Shown: piece after piece, positions 9,225 through 19,469 of the stretch | How positions within the stretch are numbered: the first letter of the stretch is position 1 | Layout: the number at the start of each line of letters is the position of its first letter | NCBI GenBank assembly: GCA_965263225.1 | Contig: CBDHHG010000001.1 | Coordinates: 1,178,001 to 1,242,000 of the forward strand | Length of the DNA stretch: 64,000 nucleotides | Origin: DT-111 sp965263225 | GTDB taxonomy: Bacteria > Bacteroidota > Bacteroidia > Chitinophagales > Saprospiraceae | Direction: 5' to 3' | The notes under the pieces: model-generated | Database searches by the model: none | Told to the model about the DNA's origin: nothing | Seen by the model: the letters and a program-made list of their open reading frames with translations, nothing else | Program-made: the position numbers and the translations under genes

Positions 9225-10370
9225 ATGGGCCTAGCTATTCATAAAACACTAGCATTCCTTTTACTGATTTTACTTGGATTTCTATTAAAACGAAAAATCA
9301 CTAGTAAAGAACAATTGGGTGGTATAAAAGCAGTCATTCTTAGTGTAGCACTGCCCGCCACCATATTTATTGCGCTCTTGAAAATTGATATTAAACCGGC
9401 TTTGATTTTTTTACCTATTATAGCTCTTTTTGTGAATGTCGTGATGTTAGGGGCAGCCCGTTTGGTGCTGCCTTTCTTTCGTTTTGACAAAGACTCTGCG
9501 GAGTTCCGAACATTGGGGTTATTATTGGCATCCTTTGCCCCTGGTTTATCCTGCTTCCCTTTTTTGGCGGAATATTGGGGCGAAGAAAGTCTTGCACATG
9601 CAGCCTTGGCGGATGTAGGCAATAAGGTTTTTGTCTTGATACTCCTCTATTTGTTGGCCATGCATTGGTATTATCAACTTTTAAAGAAGCGGCAAGGCGA
9701 ACTCGAAACGAAAGGGGAGAGTCGGCTGAAGAGTTTGTTGATTTCACTGGGGCGTGAGCCTGTCAATATGGTAATGTTGGTAGCCATTATTCTACTTTGT
9801 TTCGGTCAGAACCTTTCTGCACTGCCCACTTTTATGCAGGATGCCATCACCAGGATGAGTGCTTTAATGACCCCTTTAGTATTGATTTTTATCGGCTTAG
9901 CAGTCAAGGTCAAGCGCAAGGAAATGATTAAGATCATGCAATTGCTCGTAGCCAGATCGGGTTTTGCCTTTATACTGAGCGGCATTATGCTCCTATTTAT
10001 TCCTGCGGCCGTCCCTATTGGTTTGGTCCTAGTTGCGGTAGCTTTCCCACAAAGTGCTTGCAGTTTTTGGCCGTTCGCACACATGACCGCAGTAGAAACT
10101 TTAGAGCAAGACATGCCTCAGCGGACCTTTAATTTAGATCTAGCATTAAACATCCTGGCATTTTCATTGCCCTATTCAACTACCATAATCTTGATAATCT
10201 GCTCCTTTGGTAACTTCTTTGCCAACCCCGTGTATTTGTTTATCGTGGGAATGAGCTTGATCGGGTTCAGTATCGTCTCTTTTGTAATGGGTAAAGTAAG
10301 AAGCAGGAGAGGAAGTATACAGGTAGCTGAAGAGAGTATTCCGCTTGGCGTCAAGGAGGCCATCAGTTAG
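9225..10370 (+). CDS. AEC-family transporter (auxin efflux carrier type)
   Basis: The 381-residue membrane protein has about ten hydrophobic segments. The N-terminus (LLLILLGFLLKRKITSKEQL) and the ALPATIFIALL region match the bacterial AEC family, whose members export or import small organic acids such as malate. It stands alone between the Tat aminotransferase and the convergent hemA. The substrate cannot be deduced. Confidence 0.85.
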   Translation: MGLAIHKTLAFLLLILLGFLLKRKITSKEQLGGIKAVILSVALPATIFIALLKIDIKPALIFLPIIALFVNVVMLGAARLVLPFFRFDKDSAEFRTLGLLLASFAPGLSCFPFLAEYWGEESLAHAALADVGNKVFVLILLYLLAMHWYYQLLKKRQGELETKGESRLKSLLISLGREPVNMVMLVAIILLCFGQNLSALPTFMQDAITRMSALMTPLVLIFIGLAVKVKRKEMIKIMQLLVARSGFAFILSGIMLLFIPAAVPIGLVLVAVAFPQSACSFWPFAHMTAVETLEQDMPQRTFNLDLALNILAFSLPYSTTIILIICSFGNFFANPVYLFIVGMSLIGFSIVSFVMGKVRSRRGSIQVAEESIPLGVKEAIS

Positions 10371-10406
10371 TTTAGTTCTAGTATGAAAAAACACTAAAAC
10401 CTAAGG

Positions 10407-10437
10407 TAGGCCATTGATTTTTCGGATCGGTGGCCTA
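10407..10437. terminator. Hairpin between convergent genes
   Basis: TAGGCCA (10407-10413) pairs with TGGCCTA (10431-10437), with TTCTTC behind it on the + strand. It sits between the AEC transporter and the end of hemA and may serve both. Confidence 0.5.
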
Positions 10438-10470
10438 TTCTTCATGTATACTATTAGTTGGGAGGGAAAA

Positions 10471-11706
10471 CTACTGCTGGAGGCTAAGTTCTCGGGCTGC
10501 TTTCATGGGAATGCCAATGCATTTCTTTTCCATGTAAGTAAGCATTCTTTCGAGGAGTTCACGAGTAGAGTCGTCTAAGGTTTCTACCTCCTTTTGAAAT
10601 ACTTCATTCAAGACTTTACTCTTGACGGCCTTAATGGCTTCAGGTACTTGTCGCATGGCGAGTTCCAACTTTCGCTGTTGAATCAAACTTGGCATTTCCT
10701 GCTGGAACTGCACCAGTAGTTTCTTAGCTTTAACAATCTCCTGTTCTCTGAAAGCCAGATTTTCTTTCGCTAGTTGTCGAAGGCCTTCTATCTCAATATA
10801 GTTGATCTGAAAGGCTTCTACTACTTCCGTTGCGACATTGTTGGGAATGGCCAGATCAATGACTACTTTCTCGTCAGTTTCACCGGCAAGAAGGCTTGCA
10901 TACAATTCTGGTTGAACAATGGCTTCGGTGGCTCCCGTGCAAACGATCATTGCGTCGAATCCATCTTTGTAATTGCCCAATTCTTGTAATGGTAAGGCTT
11001 TGCCCCCTAAACTATTGGCAATCTTCTGTGCCTTGTCGAGGCTACGATTAAAGACAACAACATTGTGATAGTTGTGCTTAGCTAGGAATTTAGCAGCTAA
11101 TGCATTGGTTTGGCCCGCGCCAATCAATAGAATGCGAGCTTCTTTAGGAAGATTACTCTTTAATAGTTTCTGTATCGCTAGGCTAACGATTGAAACGGGT
11201 TTGTCACCAATCCTGGTATTTGCGTATACTGATTTTGCAGCCTGCACAGCTTGCTGAAAGATAATTCGAATTAGATCTCCAGATAAACCCCATTGGCGAG
11301 ATAGCTCATAGGCCTCCCGCATCTGACCTAGAATCTGACGCTCTCCGATTACCAAAGAATCAATAGAAGCAGCTACATCCAAGAGATGCTCCATCGCCTC
11401 TTCTCCCTCTAGGCTAAAAACAATTTCATCGATCTTTTCAATCGTAGAAAGAGACAGATCTGTATTTACGGATTGGAAGAAATGACTCGTAAAAGTGGAA
11501 TCAAGGTCCCGGTCAGTGGTAAACATGTACATCACCCGGTTACAGGTAGATGCATACAACAATTCATCAAGCTCAAATTGTTGCTTCAACTTTTCTAACC
11601 TGGCTTTCAACTTTTGGGAGTCGTTTGACTTTATCACAAAATTCCCAATCTCATTTAAATTGGTACGCTTATGTGTGACAGTCAGAATTTTTAGATGTGA
11701 TAACAT
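10471..11706 (-). CDS. hemA: Glutamyl-tRNA reductase
   Basis: This enzyme reduces glutamyl-tRNA(Glu) to glutamate-1-semialdehyde, the first step of C5 haem synthesis. The 411-residue start at ATG 11706 (MLSHLKILTVTHKRTNL) is preferred over the longer frame. The catalytic Cys lies in LYASTCNRVMYMF (about residue 50). EEAMEHLLDVAASIDSLVIGE and LLIGAGQTNALAAKFL (the NADPH-binding fold) follow, and the C-terminal dimerisation helices are present. Other haem genes are not in the window. Confidence 0.95.
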   Translation of the reverse strand: MLSHLKILTVTHKRTNLNEIGNFVIKSNDSQKLKARLEKLKQQFELDELLYASTCNRVMYMFTTDRDLDSTFTSHFFQSVNTDLSLSTIEKIDEIVFSLEGEEAMEHLLDVAASIDSLVIGERQILGQMREAYELSRQWGLSGDLIRIIFQQAVQAAKSVYANTRIGDKPVSIVSLAIQKLLKSNLPKEARILLIGAGQTNALAAKFLAKHNYHNVVVFNRSLDKAQKIANSLGGKALPLQELGNYKDGFDAMIVCTGATEAIVQPELYASLLAGETDEKVVIDLAIPNNVATEVVEAFQINYIEIEGLRQLAKENLAFREQEIVKAKKLLVQFQQEMPSLIQQRKLELAMRQVPEAIKAVKSKVLNEVFQKEVETLDDSTRELLERMLTYMEKKCIGIPMKAARELSLQQ

Positions 11707-12024
11707 GATTCCTTTGATTCCGAAAATAGGTGGTCCGTGACAGATACAAATATAAGTGGTCACATATGTATCAATGTCATGCTTCTGTAAACATGTCCTT
11801 GAGCCGTGGATATGTCTCCTTATTGCTGACTTTCCTACGGCATATTGACAATTGTAGATGGCAAGGCAAGTAAAAAAAACGTATCTTAGCGTAAATTCGC
11901 TAAATTCAAATATTTTTTTTAATAAACTGTTTTAGGTTTTCAGTTAGCAAATAAGATTCCATAGCAGTGTGAAATTCGACGCATGGATACCACTGATACC
12001 ATTTAACCAATAAAATCCCTCAAT
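11707..12024. promoter_or_regulatory. Intergenic region with a palindrome at 11886-11903
   Basis: This 318-bp region separates the divergent hemA and acyl-CoA dehydrogenase genes. TTAGCG-N6-CGCTAA at 11886-11903 is a perfect inverted repeat, a plausible operator. A T-tract follows near 11911. No exact -7 box was identified. Confidence 0.4.
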
Positions 12025-13206
12025 ATGTTTTTTGCCCTAAATGAAGAACAACTGGCCGTACAGGAGGCGGCAAGAGAATTCGCGCAGAAGGAATTAAAAC
12101 CTGGTGTCATAGAACGAGATAGTACCATGGCGTATCCCACGGAGCAGGTACGTATGATGGGAGAATTAGGGTTTATGGGCATGATGGTTTCTCCAGAATA
12201 TGGAGGTGGAGGAATGGATACGCTTTCTTATGTACTAGCGATGGAGGAGATCTCCAAAATTGACAATTCCTGTTCTGTGATCATGTCGGTGAATAATTCC
12301 TTGGTATGCTGGGGACTGGAAACCTACGGTACAGCAGCTCAAAAGGCTAAATACTTGACAAAGTTAGCTACCGGTGAATGGATTGGGGCTTTTTGTCTAT
12401 CTGAACCTGAAGCGGGTAGTGATGCAACTAGTCAGCGCACTACTGCTGTGGATATGGGGGATTACTACCTCTTAAATGGAACCAAGAACTGGATCACTAA
12501 TGGAGGCAGCTCCAAGTTACATCTGGTAGTAGCACAGACAGATGCAGATTTAGGACATAAAGGCATCAACGTCTTTATTGTCGAGGCGGATTGGGAAGGA
12601 GTCTCAGTGGGAGCTAAGGAGGATAAGTTGGGCATTCGATCTTCGGACACGCATACCATTATGTATTCCGATGTGAAAGTTCCCAAAGAGAATCGCATTG
12701 GCGAAAATGGCTTCGGATTCAAATTTGCCATGAAAACCCTGACAGGTGGTCGTATAGGGATTGCTGCACAAGCCCTGGGCATCGCCGGCGGCGCATACGA
12801 ATTGTCGGTGGCCTATGCCAAAGAAAGGGAAGCTTTTGGCAAACCCATTGCCAGACACCAGGCCATTGCCTTCAAATTGGCAGATATGTTCAAGGATATC
12901 GAAGCAGCCAAAATGCTGGTTTATCGTTCCGCCTGGTTAAAGGACCAAGGTATGGATTATAGCTCGGCTAGTTCTATGGCTAAGCTTTTTGCTTCGGAGG
13001 CGGCTATGAAGCATACTGTTGAGGCCGTACAGATTCACGGTGGATATGGCTTCGTCAAAGAATATCATGTGGAGCGTCTCATGAGAGATGCCAAGATTAC
13101 GCAGATCTACGAAGGCACTTCGGAAGTGCAGCGTATTGTAATGTCGAGAAACTTATTGAAGGGACAATTGTATATTCCCGTAAATGGCCCTGGTGTTCAT
13201 GTCTAG
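12025..13206 (+). CDS. Acyl-CoA dehydrogenase
   Basis: The 393-residue flavoenzyme introduces the alpha-beta double bond in acyl-CoA during beta-oxidation. Visible motifs are EPEAGSDATSQRTTA (FAD/substrate loop), GKPIARHQAIAFKLADM, QIHGGYGFVKEYHVERLMRD and the C-terminal IYEGTSEVQRIVMSRNLL, which carries the catalytic Glu of the short-chain/butyryl group. Length is standard. It appears to be monocistronic. ETF genes are not in the window. Confidence 0.93.
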   Translation: MFFALNEEQLAVQEAAREFAQKELKPGVIERDSTMAYPTEQVRMMGELGFMGMMVSPEYGGGGMDTLSYVLAMEEISKIDNSCSVIMSVNNSLVCWGLETYGTAAQKAKYLTKLATGEWIGAFCLSEPEAGSDATSQRTTAVDMGDYYLLNGTKNWITNGGSSKLHLVVAQTDADLGHKGINVFIVEADWEGVSVGAKEDKLGIRSSDTHTIMYSDVKVPKENRIGENGFGFKFAMKTLTGGRIGIAAQALGIAGGAYELSVAYAKEREAFGKPIARHQAIAFKLADMFKDIEAAKMLVYRSAWLKDQGMDYSSASSMAKLFASEAAMKHTVEAVQIHGGYGFVKEYHVERLMRDAKITQIYEGTSEVQRIVMSRNLLKGQLYIPVNGPGVHV

Positions 13207-13443
13207 AAAGGCCCCGAAAAATAAAGAAATTGGATAGGCAGTACTCTTTGATGCAAGGGGTGGAATCACTGGCTATTCGTTAAGAAAAATAAAAACTATA
13301 CAAAGTACTCATCCAAAGTTTACGATTTTTCGTTACAACAAGGCGTGAGGGAAGCGTTTCAAGGATCAAAAGCGTACCAGCTCAACATCCTTTTCTCCAT
13401 CCCATAGCGCCTTTTTTTATGTTTTTTGCATCTTTATAGTCAT

Positions 13444-14568
13444 ATGCATACATCCATTCAAATTGCTAAAATCTGGGGAATACCCGTTCGGTTACATTGG
13501 ACCTTCATTTTGGTGTTAGGATGGTTAGTGTATTTAGGAATTCCAGATTGGCAATATTTTAGAGGTCAGCGTGCGCTGTGGATGTTCATCTCCGTTTTTG
13601 CTGTTTTTCTCTGTATCCTGTTGCATGAGTTGGGCCATGCTTTTATGGCTCGTCGATATGGTGTTCAAACCTTACAGATTATGTTGTCTCCGATTGGGGG
13701 CCAGGCCATTCTGGAACGGATGCCAAAACAACCTAAGCGGGAGCTACTGGTAGCACTAGCAGGGCCGATGGTAAATGTAGTTTTAGCGATTAGTGCCCTA
13801 CCCTTTCTATCCTTGGTACCCGCTGAAAAACTAGCGCATTTACCGCAATTCTTCAGCAACCCCAACGGTAACACTTTCCTTCGCTTGGATATGGATGAGC
13901 GTTTTATCATTGGATTTGTGTTACTTAACTTTCTAGTTGCGCTCTTTAATCTCATTCCAGCCTTCCCTTTGGATGGGGGGCGGATACTTCGGGCTTTATT
14001 GAGTATGCGTATGAATAAGTTGGGGGCTACGAGAATTGCCACTTTTCTTGGACAGGGTTTTGCCGCCCTCATTGTCCTCTTTAGCGTATCTCAGTACAAT
14101 TGGCTGATGGGCGTCATCGGGCTGTTCATCTTTGTTAGCGCCAATATGGAATACAGATATGTGAAACTGGACAGCCGTTTGCATTCATTTAGTGTGCAGG
14201 ACATATTGCGCCCACGTTTTACCCGAGTTTACTTGGATCAGGACTTGAGTGAAATAATTCAACAATGGAGGGAGGGATCGGAAAAAAACTTTTTGGTTTT
14301 TGATCGTTCTGAGCAATTGAAAGGAGTATTAACTTCGCCCGTTCTAATGGAACATCAACTTTTAGATCAGGGACAACAAGTGGATACACTTGTGACGCAA
14401 GCCTTTGAATCAGTGACCAAGGAAGATAACCTAATGAAGATTATCAGAATGATGCAGGATGAGGATTATGAAATCTTGCCAGTCTATGAAGCAGAAGAAT
14501 TATTGGGAGTGGTAGATTGGAATGACGTAGAGCACTTTGTCAGATTACAGAAGGAGCAGATTAGGTAG
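13444..14568 (+). CDS. Site-2-type M50 metalloprotease with C-terminal CBS pair
   Basis: The frame opens at a TTG (13426), but ATG at 13444 gives the typical N-terminus MHTSIQIAKIWGIPVRLHW. The zinc site is HELGH (about residue 62) with the third ligand in IPAFPLDGGRILRALL (about 175). Several membrane helices precede a cytoplasmic pair of CBS-like repeats (about 240-365). S2P proteases cut membrane-bound substrates. The CBS domains suggest regulation by adenyl nucleotides. No obvious substrate is encoded next to it. Confidence 0.88.
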   Translation: MHTSIQIAKIWGIPVRLHWTFILVLGWLVYLGIPDWQYFRGQRALWMFISVFAVFLCILLHELGHAFMARRYGVQTLQIMLSPIGGQAILERMPKQPKRELLVALAGPMVNVVLAISALPFLSLVPAEKLAHLPQFFSNPNGNTFLRLDMDERFIIGFVLLNFLVALFNLIPAFPLDGGRILRALLSMRMNKLGATRIATFLGQGFAALIVLFSVSQYNWLMGVIGLFIFVSANMEYRYVKLDSRLHSFSVQDILRPRFTRVYLDQDLSEIIQQWREGSEKNFLVFDRSEQLKGVLTSPVLMEHQLLDQGQQVDTLVTQAFESVTKEDNLMKIIRMMQDEDYEILPVYEAEELLGVVDWNDVEHFVRLQKEQIR

Positions 14569-14582
14569 GAATAGAGAGAAAT

Positions 14583-14631
14583 AAACACAAAAAAGACCGG
14601 TAGGGTGTACCTGCCGGTCTTTTTTGTGTTT
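14583..14631. terminator. Bidirectional terminator
   Basis: GACCGGTAGG pairs with CCTGCCGGTC (one G-T pair) around a GTGTA loop and is flanked by an A-run on the left and a T-run on the right. It can end transcripts of both the M50 gene (+) and the OmpH gene (-). Confidence 0.85.
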
Positions 14632-14650
14632 AACACTTGCTGTCCAGGTT

Positions 14651-15166
14651 TTAATTGATACCCAGCTTAGCTTTAATGGCTGACATTAAATCATCTGAGT
14701 CCTGAGCAAACAGCACAGAGTTGAAGATGCTGGTATCAAACACCATTCCGTACCCATTGGCTTTAGCATATTCCTCAATAGCTTTCTGGGCTTTTTCCAC
14801 AATCGGCTTAATTAGTTGCTCTCTTTTAGCAGCCAATTTTTGTTGTACTTCCTGCTCGTATTGGATAATACTTTGTTGCTCGGCTCCCAATACTTTTTCT
14901 CGTTCAGCCTGGTCTTTGGGAGTGACACCTCCTCCCTGTATTTCTTGTTGAAACTTTGCAACCTTTCCTTGAAATGTTTTAGCCATTTCCTCCCCCTTAC
15001 TTACCAATTGTTTTTGAAAGGCCTCTAGTTCTGAGTCGGCTGCTTTGGTCTCTGCCATTTGAGACACTAGACCATTAAAGTTGATATGGCCATACTTTTG
15101 CTGTGCAAAGCTGCTCGTCAATCCTACAGTCAATAACAAAGCCAAAGTGAAATATATCCTCTTCAT
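14651..15166 (-). CDS. OmpH/Skp-family periplasmic chaperone
   Basis: The 171-residue protein has a signal peptide (ending SSFAQQ) and a long coiled-coil centre (about 40-110, rich in Glu, Lys and Gln), the tentacles of Skp. The C-terminus KANGYGMVFDTSIFNSVLFA is characteristic. Skp trimers escort unfolded outer-membrane proteins to the BAM complex. It is monocistronic and preceded by a -7-like box. Confidence 0.9.
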   Translation of the reverse strand: MKRIYFTLALLLTVGLTSSFAQQKYGHINFNGLVSQMAETKAADSELEAFQKQLVSKGEEMAKTFQGKVAKFQQEIQGGGVTPKDQAEREKVLGAEQQSIIQYEQEVQQKLAAKREQLIKPIVEKAQKAIEEYAKANGYGMVFDTSIFNSVLFAQDSDDLMSAIKAKLGIN

Positions 15167-15255
15167 AGTGAAATTTAGTTTTCTACAAAATTCGAATTGA
15201 TCACCTGTATTTGATTGGCTATCAGGGCGAAGATGATCAAATTTTCAATGCCCCG

Positions 15256-15263
15256 CAAAGGTA
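15256..15263 (-). promoter_or_regulatory. Candidate -7 box for the OmpH gene
   Basis: The minus strand reads TACCTTTG, an exact match to the Bacteroidota -7 consensus TAnnTTTG, about 90 bp before the start. A -33 TTTG at the usual spacing was not found, so the call is tentative. Confidence 0.35.
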
Positions 15264-15439
15264 GGTTTCCCTTCGCAACTATTCTACATTTCGACGGCAA
15301 AATTTCTGCTTGGTCACTTGGCCGATGCTAAGGAGATCTTAAAGTGATCTAGAACAACTAATTGTTTGAAAATATTTGTTTATAAAAAACAAATTGTTTT
15401 AATTTGTGAAAACACTCGACTGTTACACAAAAATTTGCC

Positions 15440-16336
15440 ATGAAAAGAAAATTACAACAAATCAAAATCGCGCTGCAGTATCGCCTTCAAATACTGCGTA
15501 CAATGATCTTGTTCTACATCCGAACCTACTGGCTGAGGGCAGGTTTGATGGCTATTGTGGCCTATTTAGCGATCAGTAAAGACATCAGTATTGCATTACA
15601 ATTTGATAGTGCACCTACTTTGACTCAAAACGTCTTGCACACGCCTCAGTCCCTACCAATGTCTTATAAAAAAGAAGAAACGCGATCCCAAAAAGTTTCT
15701 ACCAGACCAATGAACGTTTCTTTGCTAACCAACAAAAGTACACCAGCAGTTAGCTCCAAAAAAGAAAGTAGTCCTCCTGCTGCTTTGGTTAAGGATTCGA
15801 ATGAGGAGTCATCTAAAGATCCAAACTTAGCGAATACCTTTTCTAATATAACACATAAGAAAGACGAATCCGCTGCCAAACGTGCTGCTAAACGTAAAAA
15901 GCAATTGGCCTACGTGAAACGATTTTCAAAGGTAGCTAAAACTGAAATGGAGAAGTTTGGAATTCCTGCCAGTATAACCTTAGCTCAAGGATTATTGGAA
16001 AGCAATGTGGGAGCTAGTCGTTTGGCCACTCGGAATAACAATCACTTTGGCATTAAGTGTTTTTCGAAGAGATGCAGCAAAGGACATTGTTCTAACTTTA
16101 CAGATGATTCACATAAAGATTTTTTCCGAAAGTACAAGAGTGCTTGGGAAAGCTACCGTGCCCATAGCAGGTTATTGACCGCAAAACGTTATAACAAGTT
16201 GTATAAGTTGAAGAAAACGGATTATAAAGAATGGGCAAAAGGTTTGAAAAAGGCAGGGTACGCTACAGATCCTAGATATGCTGAAAAGATCATTGCACTT
16301 ATCGAAGACCTCAACCTACACCAATATGATAAATAG
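15440..16336 (+). CDS. Membrane-anchored glucosaminidase (peptidoglycan hydrolase)
   Basis: The 298-residue protein has one N-terminal membrane anchor (about 20-50), a low-complexity Ser/Lys linker (about 70-150) and a glucosaminidase domain of the FlgJ/LytG kind (about 155-298). The catalytic Glu is in QGLLESNVGASRLA and is followed by NNNHFGIKCF. The extra cysteines KCFSKRCSKGHC could form disulfides. It should trim peptidoglycan from the periplasmic side. Confidence 0.88.
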   Translation: MKRKLQQIKIALQYRLQILRTMILFYIRTYWLRAGLMAIVAYLAISKDISIALQFDSAPTLTQNVLHTPQSLPMSYKKEETRSQKVSTRPMNVSLLTNKSTPAVSSKKESSPPAALVKDSNEESSKDPNLANTFSNITHKKDESAAKRAAKRKKQLAYVKRFSKVAKTEMEKFGIPASITLAQGLLESNVGASRLATRNNNHFGIKCFSKRCSKGHCSNFTDDSHKDFFRKYKSAWESYRAHSRLLTAKRYNKLYKLKKTDYKEWAKGLKKAGYATDPRYAEKIIALIEDLNLHQYDK

Positions 16337-16378
16337 ACCCGGAAGCTAGAGCTATTCATTTTCTACCGATGTATACCC

Positions 16379-16412
16379 TTCCCCCCTATTGATTGAAGTT
16401 AATAGGGGGGAA
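16379..16412. terminator. Bidirectional terminator
   Basis: TTCCCCCCTATT (16379-16390) pairs perfectly with AATAGGGGGGAA (16401-16412). It lies between the convergent glucosaminidase and DUF4465 genes. Confidence 0.75.
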
Positions 16413-16418
16413 TTGGTT

Positions 16419-17408
16419 TTAGGATTTAATGAAAAGTTGAGTGCTTACTTGCTCTGCTGTTTCCAGTTTGATTAGGTAGCTCCCTTTTGGTAAACCTTGT
16501 ACATCTATTAGTTGCTCTTCTACCCGATATGGCTCTTGCCTTAGTAAAGAGCCATCCAAGCTAAAAATAGAAATGAATGTGGTTTCATCCAACAAGCTGG
16601 AACGAATCCGAAGAAAATCGGAAGAAGGATTGGGATAAACCCGCATCCATTCACGGGCCGAAACTACTTCCTTAGTAGTAGTGACGCCATCCGTTGTTTT
16701 GAAATTATCCATAATGAAATAAGCTGGAGTGTTCATCCCAAACATTCCATTATCAGTGGATGACAGACTAAATTGGAGACTGTCAATTGGCCCAAGGCTC
16801 ATTAGATCAATATAGGCCCAGTCTTTAACAATGTAGTCTTGTGTATTGTCCTCAAAGCGGTAGTCTGCTAGATAGAAATTGACACTATCTGCCACCAGCT
16901 CTCCATTATAATAGCCCTTTATGGTAAGGAGAAAGTAATCTGGGTCGGCTCCCGTCACACCACCAAATTTTTTAGCAAAGCCATCCCCATCCCGCATACT
17001 TAGATAGGCGTACGTATTATTGGTGATGTAAAAACCTTCTACAGGCTTACCAATTGCCTCATTTCGTAGTTCTAATATTCTTGGGCTGGAAGGGGAAGAG
17101 GAAGAGAAGAAAACGGCAAAATTAGAGGATCCATCATAACCCAAACCCGTAATGGAGCTATATTGATTCATAAAGCCAGGTGTGAGTGTGTCTGCCTGGT
17201 TGGAAATGGCCCAACCCGACCAAGAATTGAAATCTGTGTTGAAGGAGTTCGGCAGGAATATATTTCCATCCTCAAAACCTCCTGACATATCACTTCCATT
17301 GAGAAAAGAGTCAGCAAGAACGGGTTGAGCCTCGAAGTCACTTAGCGTTTGTGCTAATCCCATAAGGGTGGTTAAACACAAAAAGGCGGTTAGTAAATGT
17401 TTCTTCAT
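16419..17408 (-). CDS. DUF4465 surface protein with T9SS sorting signal
   Basis: The 329-residue protein starts with a signal peptide (LCLTTLMGLAQ). Its body carries the DUF4465 hallmarks: SGWAISNQADTLTPGFMNQ, then AYLSMRDGDGFAKKFGG, then DYFLLTIKGYYNG, then DWAYIDLMSLG. The C-terminus (about 250-329: VYPNPSSDFLRIRS to QLFIKS) is a type A T9SS sorting domain, so the protein goes to the cell surface. Its ATG overlaps the TGA of the upstream TonB receptor (ATGA), which indicates translational coupling. It lies under a cobalamin riboswitch, so a surface corrinoid-binding role with the receptor is likely; this is inference. Confidence 0.85.
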   Translation of the reverse strand: MKKHLLTAFLCLTTLMGLAQTLSDFEAQPVLADSFLNGSDMSGGFEDGNIFLPNSFNTDFNSWSGWAISNQADTLTPGFMNQYSSITGLGYDGSSNFAVFFSSSSPSSPRILELRNEAIGKPVEGFYITNNTYAYLSMRDGDGFAKKFGGVTGADPDYFLLTIKGYYNGELVADSVNFYLADYRFEDNTQDYIVKDWAYIDLMSLGPIDSLQFSLSSTDNGMFGMNTPAYFIMDNFKTTDGVTTTKEVVSAREWMRVYPNPSSDFLRIRSSLLDETTFISIFSLDGSLLRQEPYRVEEQLIDVQGLPKGSYLIKLETAEQVSTQLFIKS

Positions 17409-19304
17409 GATTGTTTATTGTAGAATGATAGTTTAATCCCGAATCGATAATGGGTACCTGGCATAGGTCTTCGCTCTACCACAAAATATGAGTGGTTCCA
17501 AATGTTGTTGATTTGAAAGAAGAGATGACTTTCCGTCTCTTCTTCTGACAGACGATACTGTAAGTTAGCTTGGCCAAGATCAAAAGATTCGAGGGCGTCA
17601 TTTATGCCTTGAGAGGCTCCAACAAATCGATGGTGGTAGCTCAATTGTAGTGATTGCCAGCTTAGCTGTAGATTTCCAAAGCCTTGATGAATAGGGGTGT
17701 AGAGGAGCTGTTGTCCTTCTGCTATTTTGGGGTTTTCTAAAGCAATTTGATTGGTGGAGCGTGTATAGTCGTATCCCAACTGTAGCTTGAAACGGAGCTG
17801 AGAGAGCTGGTAAGATAAGCTCAATCTAGGTTCTAAGCCCCTACTCCAAACAGCCACTATGTTATTAGCCGACCAAAAAGTTTGCCCCGTCCGTATACTC
17901 CATAAAATCCAATTATCAATTTGTCGATTGAAGCCGGTAAGGGATGCATGGATTGTAAAGTCACTTTCACTCCAATTGCCTTCTATGGTCAACTCTTCAC
18001 TCCATCCCGATTCCGCCTTAAGGTCAGGATTTCCACCAGGTCGCCAAAAGCGATCGTTAAGTGTCGGTAGACGATAGTTTCGACTTACTTTTCCTTTTAT
18101 CCTTAAATATGGAAGAATCTGGTATTGCCCTGCCAGCGTAGGCACTGATGGAGTCAACATACCATCTACCAGTGCCTGTCTCAGACTAAACTGCCATTCC
18201 CAGTTGGATTTGCGTTGCATAAGTGAAGCAAAGAGGGCAGATCGGTTTTCCTGCTCCTCAGCTTGGTAGCCATTAGATGCTGCCTGATTGTAAGTTTGAG
18301 TGTAACCGGCGAGCAGTTGATACCCATTTTTCCGATACCATTGACTGCTAAGTTCTCCGATCACACTGTAGAAGTGGCTGGGAGAATTCAGTTGGATCTG
18401 TGGATCGAGATATTGTAGGTCTTCATCAAAAGTGGCAAGCTTAGCTTGATAGACAGACCTATCGTTGACTTTCCGCCATGCCAACACTAGACGATCTGAT
18501 TGGTCGATCTGATAAGCTTCACTTCGGGTCTGTGTATTGGTGGGTGGAATTTGACGGTCTGAAAATTGTCTCCAATAGTGTAGTGCTATTTGTTGTCTTT
18601 CCGTCGGTTGCCAATAAATGTCCTGATTGAAGTTGTGTTGAAGCAAAGCCGCATTAGTCTGTTGTCTTTGGGGGAACCCTGGTGCTATATCATAGTAGAA
18701 ATCATTGGTAGCTTCTTGAAAAGAGAAACGGGTGCGGCTCTGCCAGTTTTTACTGCCAATGGATAGATCAAAATTCTGCTGAAAGTTCTCAAAACTGCCA
18801 AATGAAGTTTGACTACTTAGCACGTAAGTCCTTTCTCTTCTTGGGCCTGATTGTCCAAGGATATGATTCCTCCTACCGCGCCACTGCCCCATAATGCACG
18901 TGTTCCCTCCCCGTTGCACACCGACATGATCCATACTTTGTAAGGGGAAGTAGAGAGAGATCTAGTAAGCCGAGCATCGGACTTTGTATAGGAAGGCCAT
19001 TCCAAAGTACAAGCGTATGGCCAGCACTACCTCCACGAATCGATGAAGTAGCTAAGCTTCCTAGGCCGTAGCTTTTCATATAAATTCCTGCTTCTTGTTC
19101 TAGCAGGCTTGTCAGGTTTTGAAAGGATCGGCTTTTGAGTTCTTCTGCACCCCAGTTTACCCCTTGACTACCGACTGCGCTGTTTTGTATCCTAGATTGT
19201 TTCACCTCCAATGTTGGGAGCAAAAGACTGGTGTCCACTTGAGCGCTAGTTGTACTCAAGAAACATATTTGGATAACAGAAAGTAGAATTATGTTTGGCC
19301 TCAT
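17405..19304 (-). pseudogene. TonB-dependent (BtuB-like) corrinoid receptor, frame-disrupted
   Basis: From ATG 19304 the product starts with a signal peptide (LSVIQICFLSTTSAQ) and a plug (SSIRGGSAGHTLVLWNGLPI). The reading frame then breaks three times between about 18940 and 18845. The expected plug sequence LQSMDHV / VQRGGNT / ALWGSGAVGGIISLDNQ / ERTYVL is intact but spread over three frames. Each break is explained by one extra base, so the net change is +3 and the barrel (about 450 aa) returns to the original frame. As written, translation stops near 18868. Either the receptor is inactivated or the stretch contains sequence errors. The riboswitch and coupled DUF4465 gene identify the cargo class as corrinoid. 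Confidence 0.8.
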
Positions 19305-19469
19305 GATCCCGTTCCTTTGGAGAGGTGGACAGGAAGGCCGGATAGATGCAGGACGGAAAAGGCATAGTAGTATGGAACCACTACTATGAGCCAATCTGAA
19401 TGTTATAGCAGCGTGTGCTATAACATCACATATTCATCTACCGCCGACTTTTCCTCCGAAAGCCTCAAA

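Noticed and set aside
18817..19005. Separate small protein between the two parts of the TonB receptor
   Set aside because: Its sequence (ALWGSGAVGGIISLDNQ) is the missing plug segment of the same receptor in a shifted frame.
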